Assembly: GCA_014382375.1 (NCBI GenBank)
Contig: JACNJU010000039.1
Location: forward strand, 1-61,743
From: Rhodospirillaceae bacterium
GTDB lineage: Bacteria > Pseudomonadota > Alphaproteobacteria > Rhodospirillales > JABHCV01
DNA: 61,743 nt
Reading direction: 5' to 3'
Shown here: in pieces, positions 25,094 to 33,330 of the stretch
How positions within the stretch are numbered: position 1 is the first letter of the stretch
How the letters are laid out: the number at the start of each line of letters is the position of its first letter
Notes under the pieces: model-generated
Databases searched by the model: none
Told to the model about the DNA's origin: nothing
The model's input: the letters and a program-made list of their open reading frames with translations, nothing else
Position numbers and translations under genes: made by a program

Positions 25094-27130
25094 TTACTTC
25101 TCCAGTCTTATAAGGGCGTCCACAGCGACCGCCCCGTCAGGTTTGACAAGGAGCGGATTGATATCCAGTTCGATCAGTTTGTCAGCGTGATCAAGGGCAA
25201 ATTTCTGAACCGCGATCACCGTATCGATAACAGCCTCCAGATCAGCCGCAGATTGGCCCCTGTAACCCATCAGTATGGGAGCTGCCTTTAGCGACATAAG
25301 AGATTGCCTGATTTCCCCGGCCTCTGCAGGCATCAGTATTATGCAGGAATCGCGAACAATTTCGGCGAGGATTCCACCGAAACCGACAAGCAGATGCAGA
25401 CCGATAACCGGATCACAAGCAACCCCGATGATCAATTCACAGAGCGGGTTTTCGGTCATCCGTTCAACAAGAACAGCCTCGCCCAGACAGGCAAGGTCAG
25501 TGGCCGCAGCACGCACACCGGCCTCATTTGAAATGCCCAGACGCACTGCGTTTTGTTCGGTCTTGTGTAAAAGGTCCGCCCCGACGGCCTTGAGCACCAG
25601 CGGATAGCCAAGCGCCGGGCCCGCCGCCACTGCTTCATCAACCGTTGCGCACAAGCAGCCTTTAGGGATTTCAATACCGTAACCCACCAATTGTTGCTTG
25701 CTTTGCCATTCATTCAATATATCCACGTCGTTTGCAGACGTAGGCCCGGGCAGAAATTGGAAACGCGGGCCTCCCAGCGGTGAAGCCAGTATGGCCGCAG
25801 CACAAATCGTCGCCATGGCGTCATCAATTCCGGACAAGGGGGTGATGCCCATTTCAAGCAGATCAGTCACCACCCGTTCAGGCATATTTTCAGGCAGGGT
25901 CGCCAACACCGCAGCACGCCCCCCGGTTTCATCGACTGCCGCTTTCAGGGCGCGAAGAGACACGTGCCAATCAGCATCACTGCCACATTCTTCGCGGGGA
26001 AAATCGAGGACAAGAATATTCAGATCAAACCCACATTTCATGACCGCCGTGAATGTCGCGCCCAGACGCTCTTCATTGGCCCAGTCGAACATATGATAAT
26101 CAAACGGGTTGGAAACCGTGACCAGTTCGTTGACGGTTTTCCTGATGCGATCACTGTCGGTTTTCGTGAAGGGGCGGAAATTTATGCCCCGTTGCGTCCC
26201 GACATCCGAAATCAGGGCCGCCTCGCCGCCCGAACAGCTCATGCTGACAACGCTGTTGCCGGCAAGCGGCCCGCCAACGTGAAGCAACATCAGGGTTTCA
26301 AGAAACCGGGACAGGGTATCAACCCGGGCGATCCGCAAGCGGGAAAAAAAAGCGTCCATGACCGCGTCACTACCCGAAAGGGAAGCGGTGTGACTGAGAG
26401 TCAGGCGAGCCCCACCTTCAGATTTGCCGGATTTAATGGCAACCACGGGGATGCCCTTTCTGTGGGCTTTCCCCATAACCGCAGCCAGCGCTTGCGGATC
26501 ACTGATCCCTTCCATATGGAGGCCGATAGCTGTAACCCGCGGGTCATCAAGAAAGGCCTCAATCATGTCCGGTATGGTGACGACGGCCTGATTGCCGACG
26601 GTTGCCATGTAAGCAATGGGCAAGCCACGCCTGTTCATGGTCAGGTTTATGGCGATGTTGCTGGATTGCGCCAATATGGCGACACCGCTTGTCACCCGTC
26701 TTCCGCCATGTACATCGGGCCAAAGCAGGGCACTGTCCAGGTAGTTGATCAGGCCGTAACAATTAGGACCAATAACCGGCATCTCGCCAGCCGCCTGAAT
26801 AAAGGCGTTTTGCAAATCTTCGCCTGCACTGCCGGTCTCTTTAAAGCCTGAGGCAAAGGCCGTCGCCCCACCCGCACCCATGGCGGCCAGTGACTGAATG
26901 ACGTCAATCGTCTGGTATCGATTGACGCCTATGAAGGCTGCGTCAGGAACACCGGGAAGCTCACTCACATCGGCAAAGCAGGGGTGGCCGTGAATGTCGC
27001 TGCGCTTTGGATTAACCGGCCAAAGTGCGCCTGCGTAACCAGCACGGGTGCATTGTTCAATAACCGCTTCGGCAAACCGGCCACCGAAGACGGCAATTGA
27101 ACGCGGACGCAAGAGCCGGGATAAATCCAT
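25094..27130 (-). CDS. NDP-forming acyl-CoA synthetase (ACD family, 678 aa), candidate betaine-substrate CoA ligase
   Basis: Single-chain ADP-forming acyl-CoA synthetase. A CoA-binding domain spans 1-125 (SIAVFGGRFAEAVI), a succinyl-CoA-ligase-like flavodoxin domain spans about 140-440 with LSHTASLSGSDAVMDA carrying the likely phospho-His, and a C-terminal ATP-grasp domain (about 460-678) has PLVLKAVGADLLHKTEQNAVRLGI split over the lid His. It sits between CaiD-like and acyl-CoA dehydrogenase genes. I infer that it activates gamma-butyrobetaine, crotonobetaine or carnitine in place of the AMP-forming CaiC. It could instead serve another acid. Confidence 0.85.
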   Translation of the reverse strand: MDLSRLLRPRSIAVFGGRFAEAVIEQCTRAGYAGALWPVNPKRSDIHGHPCFADVSELPGVPDAAFIGVNRYQTIDVIQSLAAMGAGGATAFASGFKETGSAGEDLQNAFIQAAGEMPVIGPNCYGLINYLDSALLWPDVHGGRRVTSGVAILAQSSNIAINLTMNRRGLPIAYMATVGNQAVVTIPDMIEAFLDDPRVTAIGLHMEGISDPQALAAVMGKAHRKGIPVVAIKSGKSEGGARLTLSHTASLSGSDAVMDAFFSRLRIARVDTLSRFLETLMLLHVGGPLAGNSVVSMSCSGGEAALISDVGTQRGINFRPFTKTDSDRIRKTVNELVTVSNPFDYHMFDWANEERLGATFTAVMKCGFDLNILVLDFPREECGSDADWHVSLRALKAAVDETGGRAAVLATLPENMPERVVTDLLEMGITPLSGIDDAMATICAAAILASPLGGPRFQFLPGPTSANDVDILNEWQSKQQLVGYGIEIPKGCLCATVDEAVAAGPALGYPLVLKAVGADLLHKTEQNAVRLGISNEAGVRAAATDLACLGEAVLVERMTENPLCELIIGVACDPVIGLHLLVGFGGILAEIVRDSCIILMPAEAGEIRQSLMSLKAAPILMGYRGQSAADLEAVIDTVIAVQKFALDHADKLIELDINPLLVKPDGAVAVDALIRLEK

Positions 27131-27137
27131 TTTTTAT

Positions 27138-28298
27138 TTATCCGCCGATGGGCCGCAACAGTTCGCGCGAGATAATATGGCGCTGGATTTCGCTGGTTCC
27201 ATCCCAGATGCGTTCGACCCGGGCATCCCGCCAGAAACGTTCAAGCGGCAGATCGGCCATCAGCCCCATGCCGCCATGAATCTGGATCGCCTCATCCGTT
27301 ACACGGGCCAGCATTTCGGTGGCATAGAGCTTGGCCTGGGATATGGCAAGATTGGCGTCAGCACCCTGATCGAGCTGCCAGGCTGCCGCCAGAGTCAGAA
27401 GATCAGCGGCGTCGATTTCGGTAATCATATCAGCCAACTTGAAGGAGACACCCTGAAATTTGCTGATTTGCTGACCGAACTGTTTTCGCTCCGTCGTCCA
27501 GTTCAGGGCCAGATCAAATGCCCGGCGCGCACGACCGACCGAAAATGCCGCCACAGAAAGCCGGGTCGCGACGAGCCAGGTATTAGCCACTTCAAATCCA
27601 CCGCCTTCTTCTCCCAGCATCTGGCTTGAGGGCACCCGGCATTCATCAAAGTTCAAAATGGAATTATGATAACCCCGGTGCGAGACCGACTGGTAACCAT
27701 CGCGGATCTCGAAACCGGGGGTTCCCCGATCAACCAGAAAACACGATATTTGCTTGCGCGGGCCCCGCTCCGTTTCATCTTCACCAGTGGCCACGAAGAC
27801 GATGACGAAATCGGCAATGTCCGCGTGAGAGATAAAATGCTTGGTGCCGTTGATGATCCAGTCATCACCGTCCTTACGCGCCACGGTTTTCATGCCGCGC
27901 ACGTCAGAACCAGCGTCAGGTTCGGTCATCGCCAGGGCGTCGATTTTCTCAGCCCGCACACACGGATCAAGATAACGCGCGCGCTGCTCGTCATTACAAG
28001 CGCACAAGATGTTCGACGGCCGCCCCCAAAATGTCGTCAAGGCCATGGAGGCCCGGCCCAATTCACGCTCAAGCAGGGTAAAGGTCAGGTGGTCGAGGCC
28101 ACCGCCGCCAAATTCTTCCGGAATGTTGGCGGCGTAGAAACCCAGTTCCAGAACCTTTTTCTGAATCTCCCGGCCCATTTCCGGCGGCACATGGCCGCTT
28201 CGCTCGACTTCTTCCTCAAGCGGATAGAGTTCTTTTTCGACAAAGGCGCGGACCGTGTCCACGAGCATTTCCTGTTCATGGCTTAAACCGAAATCCAT
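27138..28298 (-). CDS. Acyl-CoA dehydrogenase, candidate gamma-butyrobetainyl-CoA dehydrogenase (386 aa)
   Basis: FAD acyl-CoA dehydrogenase fold: GFYAANIPEEFGGGGLDH near 55, AMTEPDAGSDVRGM near 125, WIINGTKHFISHA near 150, TERKQFGQQISKFQ near 270 and IHGGMGLMADLPLERFWRDAR near 345. It is of similar length to CaiA (crotonobetainyl-CoA reductase). In an aerobic route it would dehydrogenate gamma-butyrobetainyl-CoA to crotonobetainyl-CoA. ATG 28298 overlaps the carnitine dehydrogenase stop by one base (TGATG) with AGGGGA upstream; GTG 28301 is a possible alternative. Confidence 0.85.
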   Translation of the reverse strand: MDFGLSHEQEMLVDTVRAFVEKELYPLEEEVERSGHVPPEMGREIQKKVLELGFYAANIPEEFGGGGLDHLTFTLLERELGRASMALTTFWGRPSNILCACNDEQRARYLDPCVRAEKIDALAMTEPDAGSDVRGMKTVARKDGDDWIINGTKHFISHADIADFVIVFVATGEDETERGPRKQISCFLVDRGTPGFEIRDGYQSVSHRGYHNSILNFDECRVPSSQMLGEEGGGFEVANTWLVATRLSVAAFSVGRARRAFDLALNWTTERKQFGQQISKFQGVSFKLADMITEIDAADLLTLAAAWQLDQGADANLAISQAKLYATEMLARVTDEAIQIHGGMGLMADLPLERFWRDARVERIWDGTSEIQRHIISRELLRPIGG

Positions 28299-29287
28299 CA
28301 CCAGTCCCCTTTTTGAAGGCGTACCCTGTATTGACCGAGCACTTCACCAGCCCCGTAATTTTGAGTTTCCAGGGCCTGCATGACTGAAACCAGACAATCA
28401 TCGCGCAGGCGTTCCAGCTCGCGAATGGATGTCGCGCCCGCCTGCTCGTCCGATTGCCGGGCAATCTTGTCAATCAAGTCGTCGGTTAAGTCCGGGACAT
28501 CCATCAGTTTGGTCCATGGCAACTTCAGGGTGGGGCCGAATTGCTCCATAAAATGACGCATCCCGCCTACCCCCCCGGCGACCCGGTAGGTCATGAAGGT
28601 TCCCATGAATGCCCAGCGCAGGCCTGGGCCGAAGCGCATGGCATCATCTATTTCTTCGGCCGTGGCAACATCGTCGTTAATCATCCACAAGGCTTCGCGC
28701 CACAAGGCTTCCATCAGTCGGTCAGCGATAAAGCCATCGATTTCCTTGCGCACAAGCAGGGGTCGCATACCAATGGAACTGTAGAATTCCATGGCCGCCT
28801 CTTTGGTTGCCTGTGACGTCACATCACCACCGCAAATTTCCACAAGCGGCATCAGATAAACCGGATTGAACGGGTGACCGACGACAAACCTTTCCGGCCC
28901 CTTGATGCCAGCCTGAATGCGCGAGGGCAGCAAGCCCGATGTTGAAGAGCCAATAATCACATCGGGGCTGAGGGTCTTGCAAAGTTCCGCCAAAACGGAA
29001 ATTTTCAAATCCTCGCGCTCGGGCAAACTTTCCTGAACAAAGTCCGCAGTCTCGCCGACTTCACCGACAGAACCGGCAAAGCGGATACTGCCTTCGCTGG
29101 GCAAGCTGGTGGGAGAGATTTGTTGATAAGCGCGCCGGGCGTTATCCAGAACTTCGGCAGTTTTCTTCTCATTGTCCGGGTCCGGATCGAAGACAACAAC
29201 GTCCAGTCCGTTAAGCAGGCAGCGGGCCGCCCAACCTGCACCGATAACACCGCCGCCGAGCAATCCAACCGATTTAATTTTGCTCAT
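28298..29287 (-). CDS. cdhA: L-carnitine 3-dehydrogenase (329 aa)
   Basis: 3-hydroxyacyl-CoA-dehydrogenase-fold enzyme oxidising L-carnitine to 3-dehydrocarnitine with NAD+. Rossmann GLLGGGVIGAGWAARCL; catalytic His/Glu in GHPFNPVYLMPLVEI near 140. RMEAL-type linker IDGFIADRLMEALWREAL and FMTYRVAGGVGGM are typical of carnitine dehydrogenases rather than fatty-acid enzymes. It lacks the thioesterase fusion found in some rhizobial LcdH; a separate thioesterase gene is at 31.2 kb. The ATG overlaps the BKACE stop by 4 bp. Confidence 0.88.
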   Translation of the reverse strand: MSKIKSVGLLGGGVIGAGWAARCLLNGLDVVVFDPDPDNEKKTAEVLDNARRAYQQISPTSLPSEGSIRFAGSVGEVGETADFVQESLPEREDLKISVLAELCKTLSPDVIIGSSTSGLLPSRIQAGIKGPERFVVGHPFNPVYLMPLVEICGGDVTSQATKEAAMEFYSSIGMRPLLVRKEIDGFIADRLMEALWREALWMINDDVATAEEIDDAMRFGPGLRWAFMGTFMTYRVAGGVGGMRHFMEQFGPTLKLPWTKLMDVPDLTDDLIDKIARQSDEQAGATSIRELERLRDDCLVSVMQALETQNYGAGEVLGQYRVRLQKGDW

Positions 29288-30183
29288 CGTGCAGGCTTTG
29301 CAAGTTTGAGTTTCTGGCGAACCTCATCGGGGCCGATGACCTTGACGTTCATGTTTTCAAGAAGTGTCACGGCGCGTTCGACCAGCCCGGCGTTTGATGT
29401 CTTAACCCCCTTGGACAGATAGATATTATCTTCCAGGCCGACCCGCACGTTGCCACCGGCCAAGGCCGCCATGGCAACGAAAGGAATTTGCATACGACCG
29501 ATTGAAAAAGCCGAGAAGACAGCCTTTTCCGGCAACGCATTGACCATCGCCATAAAGGTGTTTGGATCATCGGGTGCGCCGTAAGGAATGCCCATACACA
29601 ATTGAATCATCACCGGGTCATCAATCAGGCCTTCCTTGATCAGGTCCTTGACCATGACGATGTGACCAAAATCGAAAACTTCCAGTTCCGGTCGCACGCC
29701 CATGGCCTGCACCTGGGCGGCCATGGCGCGCAGGGTATCGGGTGTATTGATCATGACGTAATCGCCACCGGCGACGAAGTTCATGGAACCGCAATCGAGC
29801 GTACAGATATCTGGCAGCAGGTTGGCGACATGGGTAAGACGTTCGGTGGCGCCCGCCATATCCGTACCGGCGTCATTGAGCGGCAAAGGCGTTTCCGCAC
29901 CGCCGAGCACCAGATCGCCGCCCATTCCAGCCGTCAGGTTGATCACCACATCAACGCCTGCGGAACGAATGCGATCGACCGTTTCCCTGAACAGGTCGGG
30001 ATCGCGCGAACCCTTTCCGGTTTCGGGATCACGAACATGGATATGAACGATGGCGGCCCCGGCCTTGGCCGCGTCAATGGCCGAGTCGGCAATTTCCTGT
30101 GGGGTTACCGGCACATGTTCACTTTTGTCGGCGGTGTCTCCGGCACCGGTGACGGCGCAGGTCAGAAAGACTTCCCAATTCAT
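29284..30183 (-). CDS. cdhC: 3-Dehydrocarnitine-cleaving BKACE enzyme (299 aa)
   Basis: Beta-keto acid cleavage enzyme (former DUF849) with Zn ligands in IVHIHVRDPETG near 45 and the Glu of RVGLEDNIYLSKG near 230. It condenses 3-dehydrocarnitine with acetyl-CoA, giving betainyl-CoA and acetoacetate. The immediate overlap with carnitine dehydrogenase and a divergent CdhR-type regulator makes the carnitine assignment strong. GGGGAGG precedes ATG 30183. First gene of the carnitine operon, opposite a perfect palindrome at 30207-30227. Confidence 0.9.
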   Translation of the reverse strand: MNWEVFLTCAVTGAGDTADKSEHVPVTPQEIADSAIDAAKAGAAIVHIHVRDPETGKGSRDPDLFRETVDRIRSAGVDVVINLTAGMGGDLVLGGAETPLPLNDAGTDMAGATERLTHVANLLPDICTLDCGSMNFVAGGDYVMINTPDTLRAMAAQVQAMGVRPELEVFDFGHIVMVKDLIKEGLIDDPVMIQLCMGIPYGAPDDPNTFMAMVNALPEKAVFSAFSIGRMQIPFVAMAALAGGNVRVGLEDNIYLSKGVKTSNAGLVERAVTLLENMNVKVIGPDEVRQKLKLAKPAR

Positions 30184-30206
30184 TTCACGTCCTCCCCATA
30201 AATTCG

Positions 30207-30227
30207 ATGGGCAAGTCTATTGCCCAT
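30207..30227. promoter_or_regulatory. Perfect 8-bp inverted repeat, likely CdhR operator
   Basis: ATGGGCAA-GTCTA-TTGCCCAT lies in the 75-bp divergent gap between the BKACE gene and the GlxA/CdhR-type regulator. Position and symmetry fit a regulator binding site controlling both directions. The TTG at 30220 lies inside it, which argues that the regulator starts at ATG 30259. Confidence 0.6.
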
Positions 30228-30258
30228 ACACCCACGCTTTGATACGTTTTTCGACAAC

Positions 30259-31230
30259 ATGACACCTTTATCGACTAAAATACCGACAGAACATCTTGGA
30301 TTTCTGCTTTTGCCGAAATTCAGCAGCCTGTGTCTGGCCAATGCCCTGGAGCCACTCAGGGCCGCCAACCTTATTGCCGGACGGCCGCTTTACCAATGGA
30401 GCCTGTATTCCCCTGATGGCAAAGACGTTATCAGTTCCAGTGGAATCACGACCGGGCCAATCAAATCCCTGACTGAAGCACGTGATGTTGACGCTCTTTT
30501 TGTGGTTTCCAGTTACGACTACAGACGCCAGATATCGAAGACCCTGCGCAGAGACCTTGTTGGGCTGTCCCGACACGTCTCAATTCTCGGTGGCCTCGAT
30601 ACGGGTAGTTTCATCCTCGCCGAGGCCGGACTGCTTGATAACTACCTCGCCACCATTCACTGGCAGGAATTGGAAAAATTTGAAGAAGCCTTTCACGATG
30701 TCGCAACACTCAGCGACCGCTTTGTCATCGACCGCAACCGGATCACCGCTGGCGGTGCCACAACAACCCTTGATCTGATGCTTCATCTTATTCGCGCAAG
30801 CCACGGCGAGGCCCTGCGGCTGGAGGTAGCGGCCTTGTTTATTTACGATGGCACCCACGTCGCCGAAGACCCGCAACGCCCACCGCCGCCAATTGACTCG
30901 CTTCCTTTTCCCGCCGACATTGGCCCGGTGATTGCGCTGATGGAAACCAATATCGAAACCCCCTTGAAGATCGGCGACATTGCCCGCCGACTGGGAATTT
31001 CACAAAAGAAACTTGAACGCCGGATCAGGCGCATCCTCAACACAACGCCGGTCGCTTATTACCAGCACATCCGCCTGTCGGCGGCCCGCTCCATGGCTTT
31101 GGAAACCGTCATGCCAATTTCTGAAATTGCCGTGCGGACGGGGTTTTCATCGGCCAGCGCCCTGACCCGCGCCTTTGCCCAGCACTTTTCCATCACCCCC
31201 AGCGATTTAAGGCGGCGGGCCCTGTTATAG
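30259..31230 (+). CDS. cdhR: GlxA/CdhR-type AraC-family transcriptional activator (323 aa)
   Basis: N-terminal DJ-1/PfpI (GATase1-like) domain, about 1-170 (LGFLLLPKFSSLCLANALEP; GGLDTGSFILAEAGLL), and C-terminal AraC double helix-turn-helix, about 220-320 (IGDIARRLGISQKKLERRI; ISEIAVRTGFSSASALTRAF). This is the architecture of CdhR, GbdR and other quaternary-amine regulators, where the N-terminal domain senses carnitine or betaine. It is divergent from the carnitine operon. ATG 30259 is preferred over TTG 30220. It overlaps the convergent thioesterase by 6 bp. Confidence 0.85.
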   Translation: MTPLSTKIPTEHLGFLLLPKFSSLCLANALEPLRAANLIAGRPLYQWSLYSPDGKDVISSSGITTGPIKSLTEARDVDALFVVSSYDYRRQISKTLRRDLVGLSRHVSILGGLDTGSFILAEAGLLDNYLATIHWQELEKFEEAFHDVATLSDRFVIDRNRITAGGATTTLDLMLHLIRASHGEALRLEVAALFIYDGTHVAEDPQRPPPPIDSLPFPADIGPVIALMETNIETPLKIGDIARRLGISQKKLERRIRRILNTTPVAYYQHIRLSAARSMALETVMPISEIAVRTGFSSASALTRAFAQHFSITPSDLRRRALL

Positions 31231-31686
31231 ATTTGCGACGCAGCGGCCAGCCCAATCGGGAAGTTCCGCTACCCGCGCTTCCATAAGCGCCGCCTGGGCC
31301 TCCCCTGGCATCGCTGCTGTTTTGCCTGCGCGCGTATCAAAATGCAGGCCCAGGCATTCAAAGGTCGCCCTTTGCACCCCGTCGACAATCATCACATGAC
31401 CGATACGAAGCCGCTTGGCGTCAACGCCAAGAACCAGTGATTCGATTTCCATAACCGCCGGGGCACGCACTTCCTGCAAATAACGGACATGGGTTTCGAC
31501 GGTATATAACGCCGCACCCGTACGCTCGAAATAAGGAACACCGATTGCAAAATGTTCCTGAAGCGCCCACGTGGCATTGCTGAAGGGAACAAGATAATAG
31601 GCTTCGTTTAAATGCCCGTAGGCATCCAGCCAGATATCCTGCACGGATTCTGAGTGCAACTGAAAACCACCGGTATATGCGCTCAT
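31225..31686 (-). CDS. cdhB: Hot-dog-fold acyl-CoA thioesterase, likely betainyl-CoA thioesterase (153 aa)
   Basis: 4HBT-like hot-dog thioesterase with the motif LDAYGHLNEAYYLVPFSNATW (Asp and His-Leu-Asn near 20-28) and VETHVRYLQEVRAPAVMEIE. In carnitine degradation the equivalent CdhB splits betainyl-CoA made by CdhC into glycine betaine and CoA. Placement just past cdhR supports that. It could also release carnitine from carnitinyl-CoA made by the CaiD-like enzyme. The start ATG 31686 is 13 bp after the TPP-enzyme stop. Confidence 0.78.
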   Translation of the reverse strand: MSAYTGGFQLHSESVQDIWLDAYGHLNEAYYLVPFSNATWALQEHFAIGVPYFERTGAALYTVETHVRYLQEVRAPAVMEIESLVLGVDAKRLRIGHVMIVDGVQRATFECLGLHFDTRAGKTAAMPGEAQAALMEARVAELPDWAGRCVANL

Positions 31687-31699
31687 TTAAGGGTCCCCA

Positions 31700-33304
31700 T
31701 CAATTTTCAGAAAACACCGACTGTCTGACATCGATAAGCCAAATCCCGGGCTTGTCCATGGCCCCGCGTACGTCAGCAGCCAGATCATCGAGTCCGCCGG
31801 GGCGCAGATAGTGCACACCGTACGCTTCGGCAAGCATTTTAAAGTCAGGATTGCGCAACTCGACGCCGGTCTTTTTGATGCCTCTGGCGACCATATCATC
31901 GCGGATTTGACCAAGGGCGTCGTTGTTCCACAAAAAAATTACCAGATCGAGCTCAAGCTCAACGGCGACAGCCAGTTCCTGAAGTGTAAACTGGAAACCG
32001 CCATCCCCGGCAAGAGCCACCACCGGGGTCTCAGGGGATGCCAGCTTAGCACCAATGGCCGCAGGCATGGCCAGTCCCAAGGTGCCAAATCCACGCGGAT
32101 GGAACCATGCCTTTGGCCGCGACGCCGGGAAAATTTCATTCCCTGAATAGGCAATCTGGGTCATGTCCGTAAAGACTGTCGCGGTATCGGGAAGCGCCCC
32201 GTGCAGGGCTAGCAAAACCCGGCGGTGGGTTTGCCGAAGCTCTGTTTCATTATCAGCGGCGACTTTGCGCATACCCCGAACCCGCCCTTCCATGACCCTG
32301 ACATCATTTGCCTTCTTGTCGGACAACAAATCCGCCAGTGCTCCAAGCGCTGTCGCACCGTCACCGATCAGGCCGATGGCAGGGGCGTACTGGGCGTTGA
32401 CTTGCACAGGGTCTATATCAATGCGCACGAGGGAACCGGGCATGGTCATGTGATCACACCAACTGTCCGTTTCAGACAATTCGGTGCCGACGGCGAGCAC
32501 CACATCGGCCTCTGCCAGAAGATCATGGGTTTCCTCATGGGCCAGCATACCCGGCAAGTGAAGGGGATGGTCATGGGCCAAAAGGCCTTTTCCGGCGACC
32601 GTGGTGATAACCGGCGCGCCCAGAAGTTCGGCCAGACGGACCAAGTCATCTGCCCCGCCACGAGCGCCACCACCAGCGATAATCACCGGCAATGTGGCCT
32701 CAGTAAGCAGGGCAGCGGCGCTGGCCAACCCCGCCGGATCAAGGGTGGGTTTGGATGTCGGCGGGCCGGGCTGCCAGTCTACATCAACGGCCATGGCGAC
32801 CACATCCAGCGGTATCTCTATATGAACAGGGCGCGGGTGGGCGCTTTCAAAAACCGCGAACGCTTTATCAATTAAAGCCGGCACTTCTGCGGGTGACATG
32901 GCGGTTGCCGAAAAGGCGCAAAGCTGTTCGGTAACGCTGCGCTGGTCGACGATTTCATGCAAGCGGCCAAAGTTATTATTCAAATCAGAAGTGCTGCGTA
33001 CTGTCGAGATAACCAGCATCGGGATGGAATCCGAATAGGCCTGGCCCATGGCGGTAGCGATATTGGTGACACCGGGACCGGTAATGACAAAACAGACGCC
33101 GGGACGGCCACTAATACGGGCGTAACCGTCGGCCATGAAACCGGCGCCCTGCTCGTGGCGCACCAACACATGGCGGATAGAACTGTTCGACAAGCCACGA
33201 TACAGATCCAGCGTATGAACGCCGGGAATGCCAAACACAGTATCGACACCGCGCCGCTCCAATAACCCGACAAGTGCTTCACCGCACGTTTGTTTAGACG
33301 TCAT
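31700..33304 (-). CDS. TPP-dependent acetolactate-synthase-like enzyme (AruI-like, 534 aa)
   Basis: Three-domain TPP enzyme. The catalytic Glu is in VRHEQGAGFMADGYAR near 50. The TPP/Mg motif is GDGGFQFTLQELAVAV...NN near 425-455, and the middle domain has VIIAGGGARGGADDLVRLAE. Among relatives it looks most like 5-guanidino-2-oxopentanoate decarboxylase (AruI) and uncharacterised ALS-like enzymes, since key FAD-binding features of true acetolactate synthase are not evident. Substrate uncertain; a 2-oxo acid is expected. It is co-directional with the thioesterase gene. Confidence 0.8.
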   Translation of the reverse strand: MTSKQTCGEALVGLLERRGVDTVFGIPGVHTLDLYRGLSNSSIRHVLVRHEQGAGFMADGYARISGRPGVCFVITGPGVTNIATAMGQAYSDSIPMLVISTVRSTSDLNNNFGRLHEIVDQRSVTEQLCAFSATAMSPAEVPALIDKAFAVFESAHPRPVHIEIPLDVVAMAVDVDWQPGPPTSKPTLDPAGLASAAALLTEATLPVIIAGGGARGGADDLVRLAELLGAPVITTVAGKGLLAHDHPLHLPGMLAHEETHDLLAEADVVLAVGTELSETDSWCDHMTMPGSLVRIDIDPVQVNAQYAPAIGLIGDGATALGALADLLSDKKANDVRVMEGRVRGMRKVAADNETELRQTHRRVLLALHGALPDTATVFTDMTQIAYSGNEIFPASRPKAWFHPRGFGTLGLAMPAAIGAKLASPETPVVALAGDGGFQFTLQELAVAVELELDLVIFLWNNDALGQIRDDMVARGIKKTGVELRNPDFKMLAEAYGVHYLRPGGLDDLAADVRGAMDKPGIWLIDVRQSVFSEN

Positions 33305-33330
33305 GGTTTATCCCAACTAATAAGTAAAAG

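Noticed and set aside
25964-26851. 295-codon open frame antisense to the NDP-forming synthetase
   Set aside because: The sense frame shows all ACD domains; no ribosome-binding site or motif supports the antisense one.
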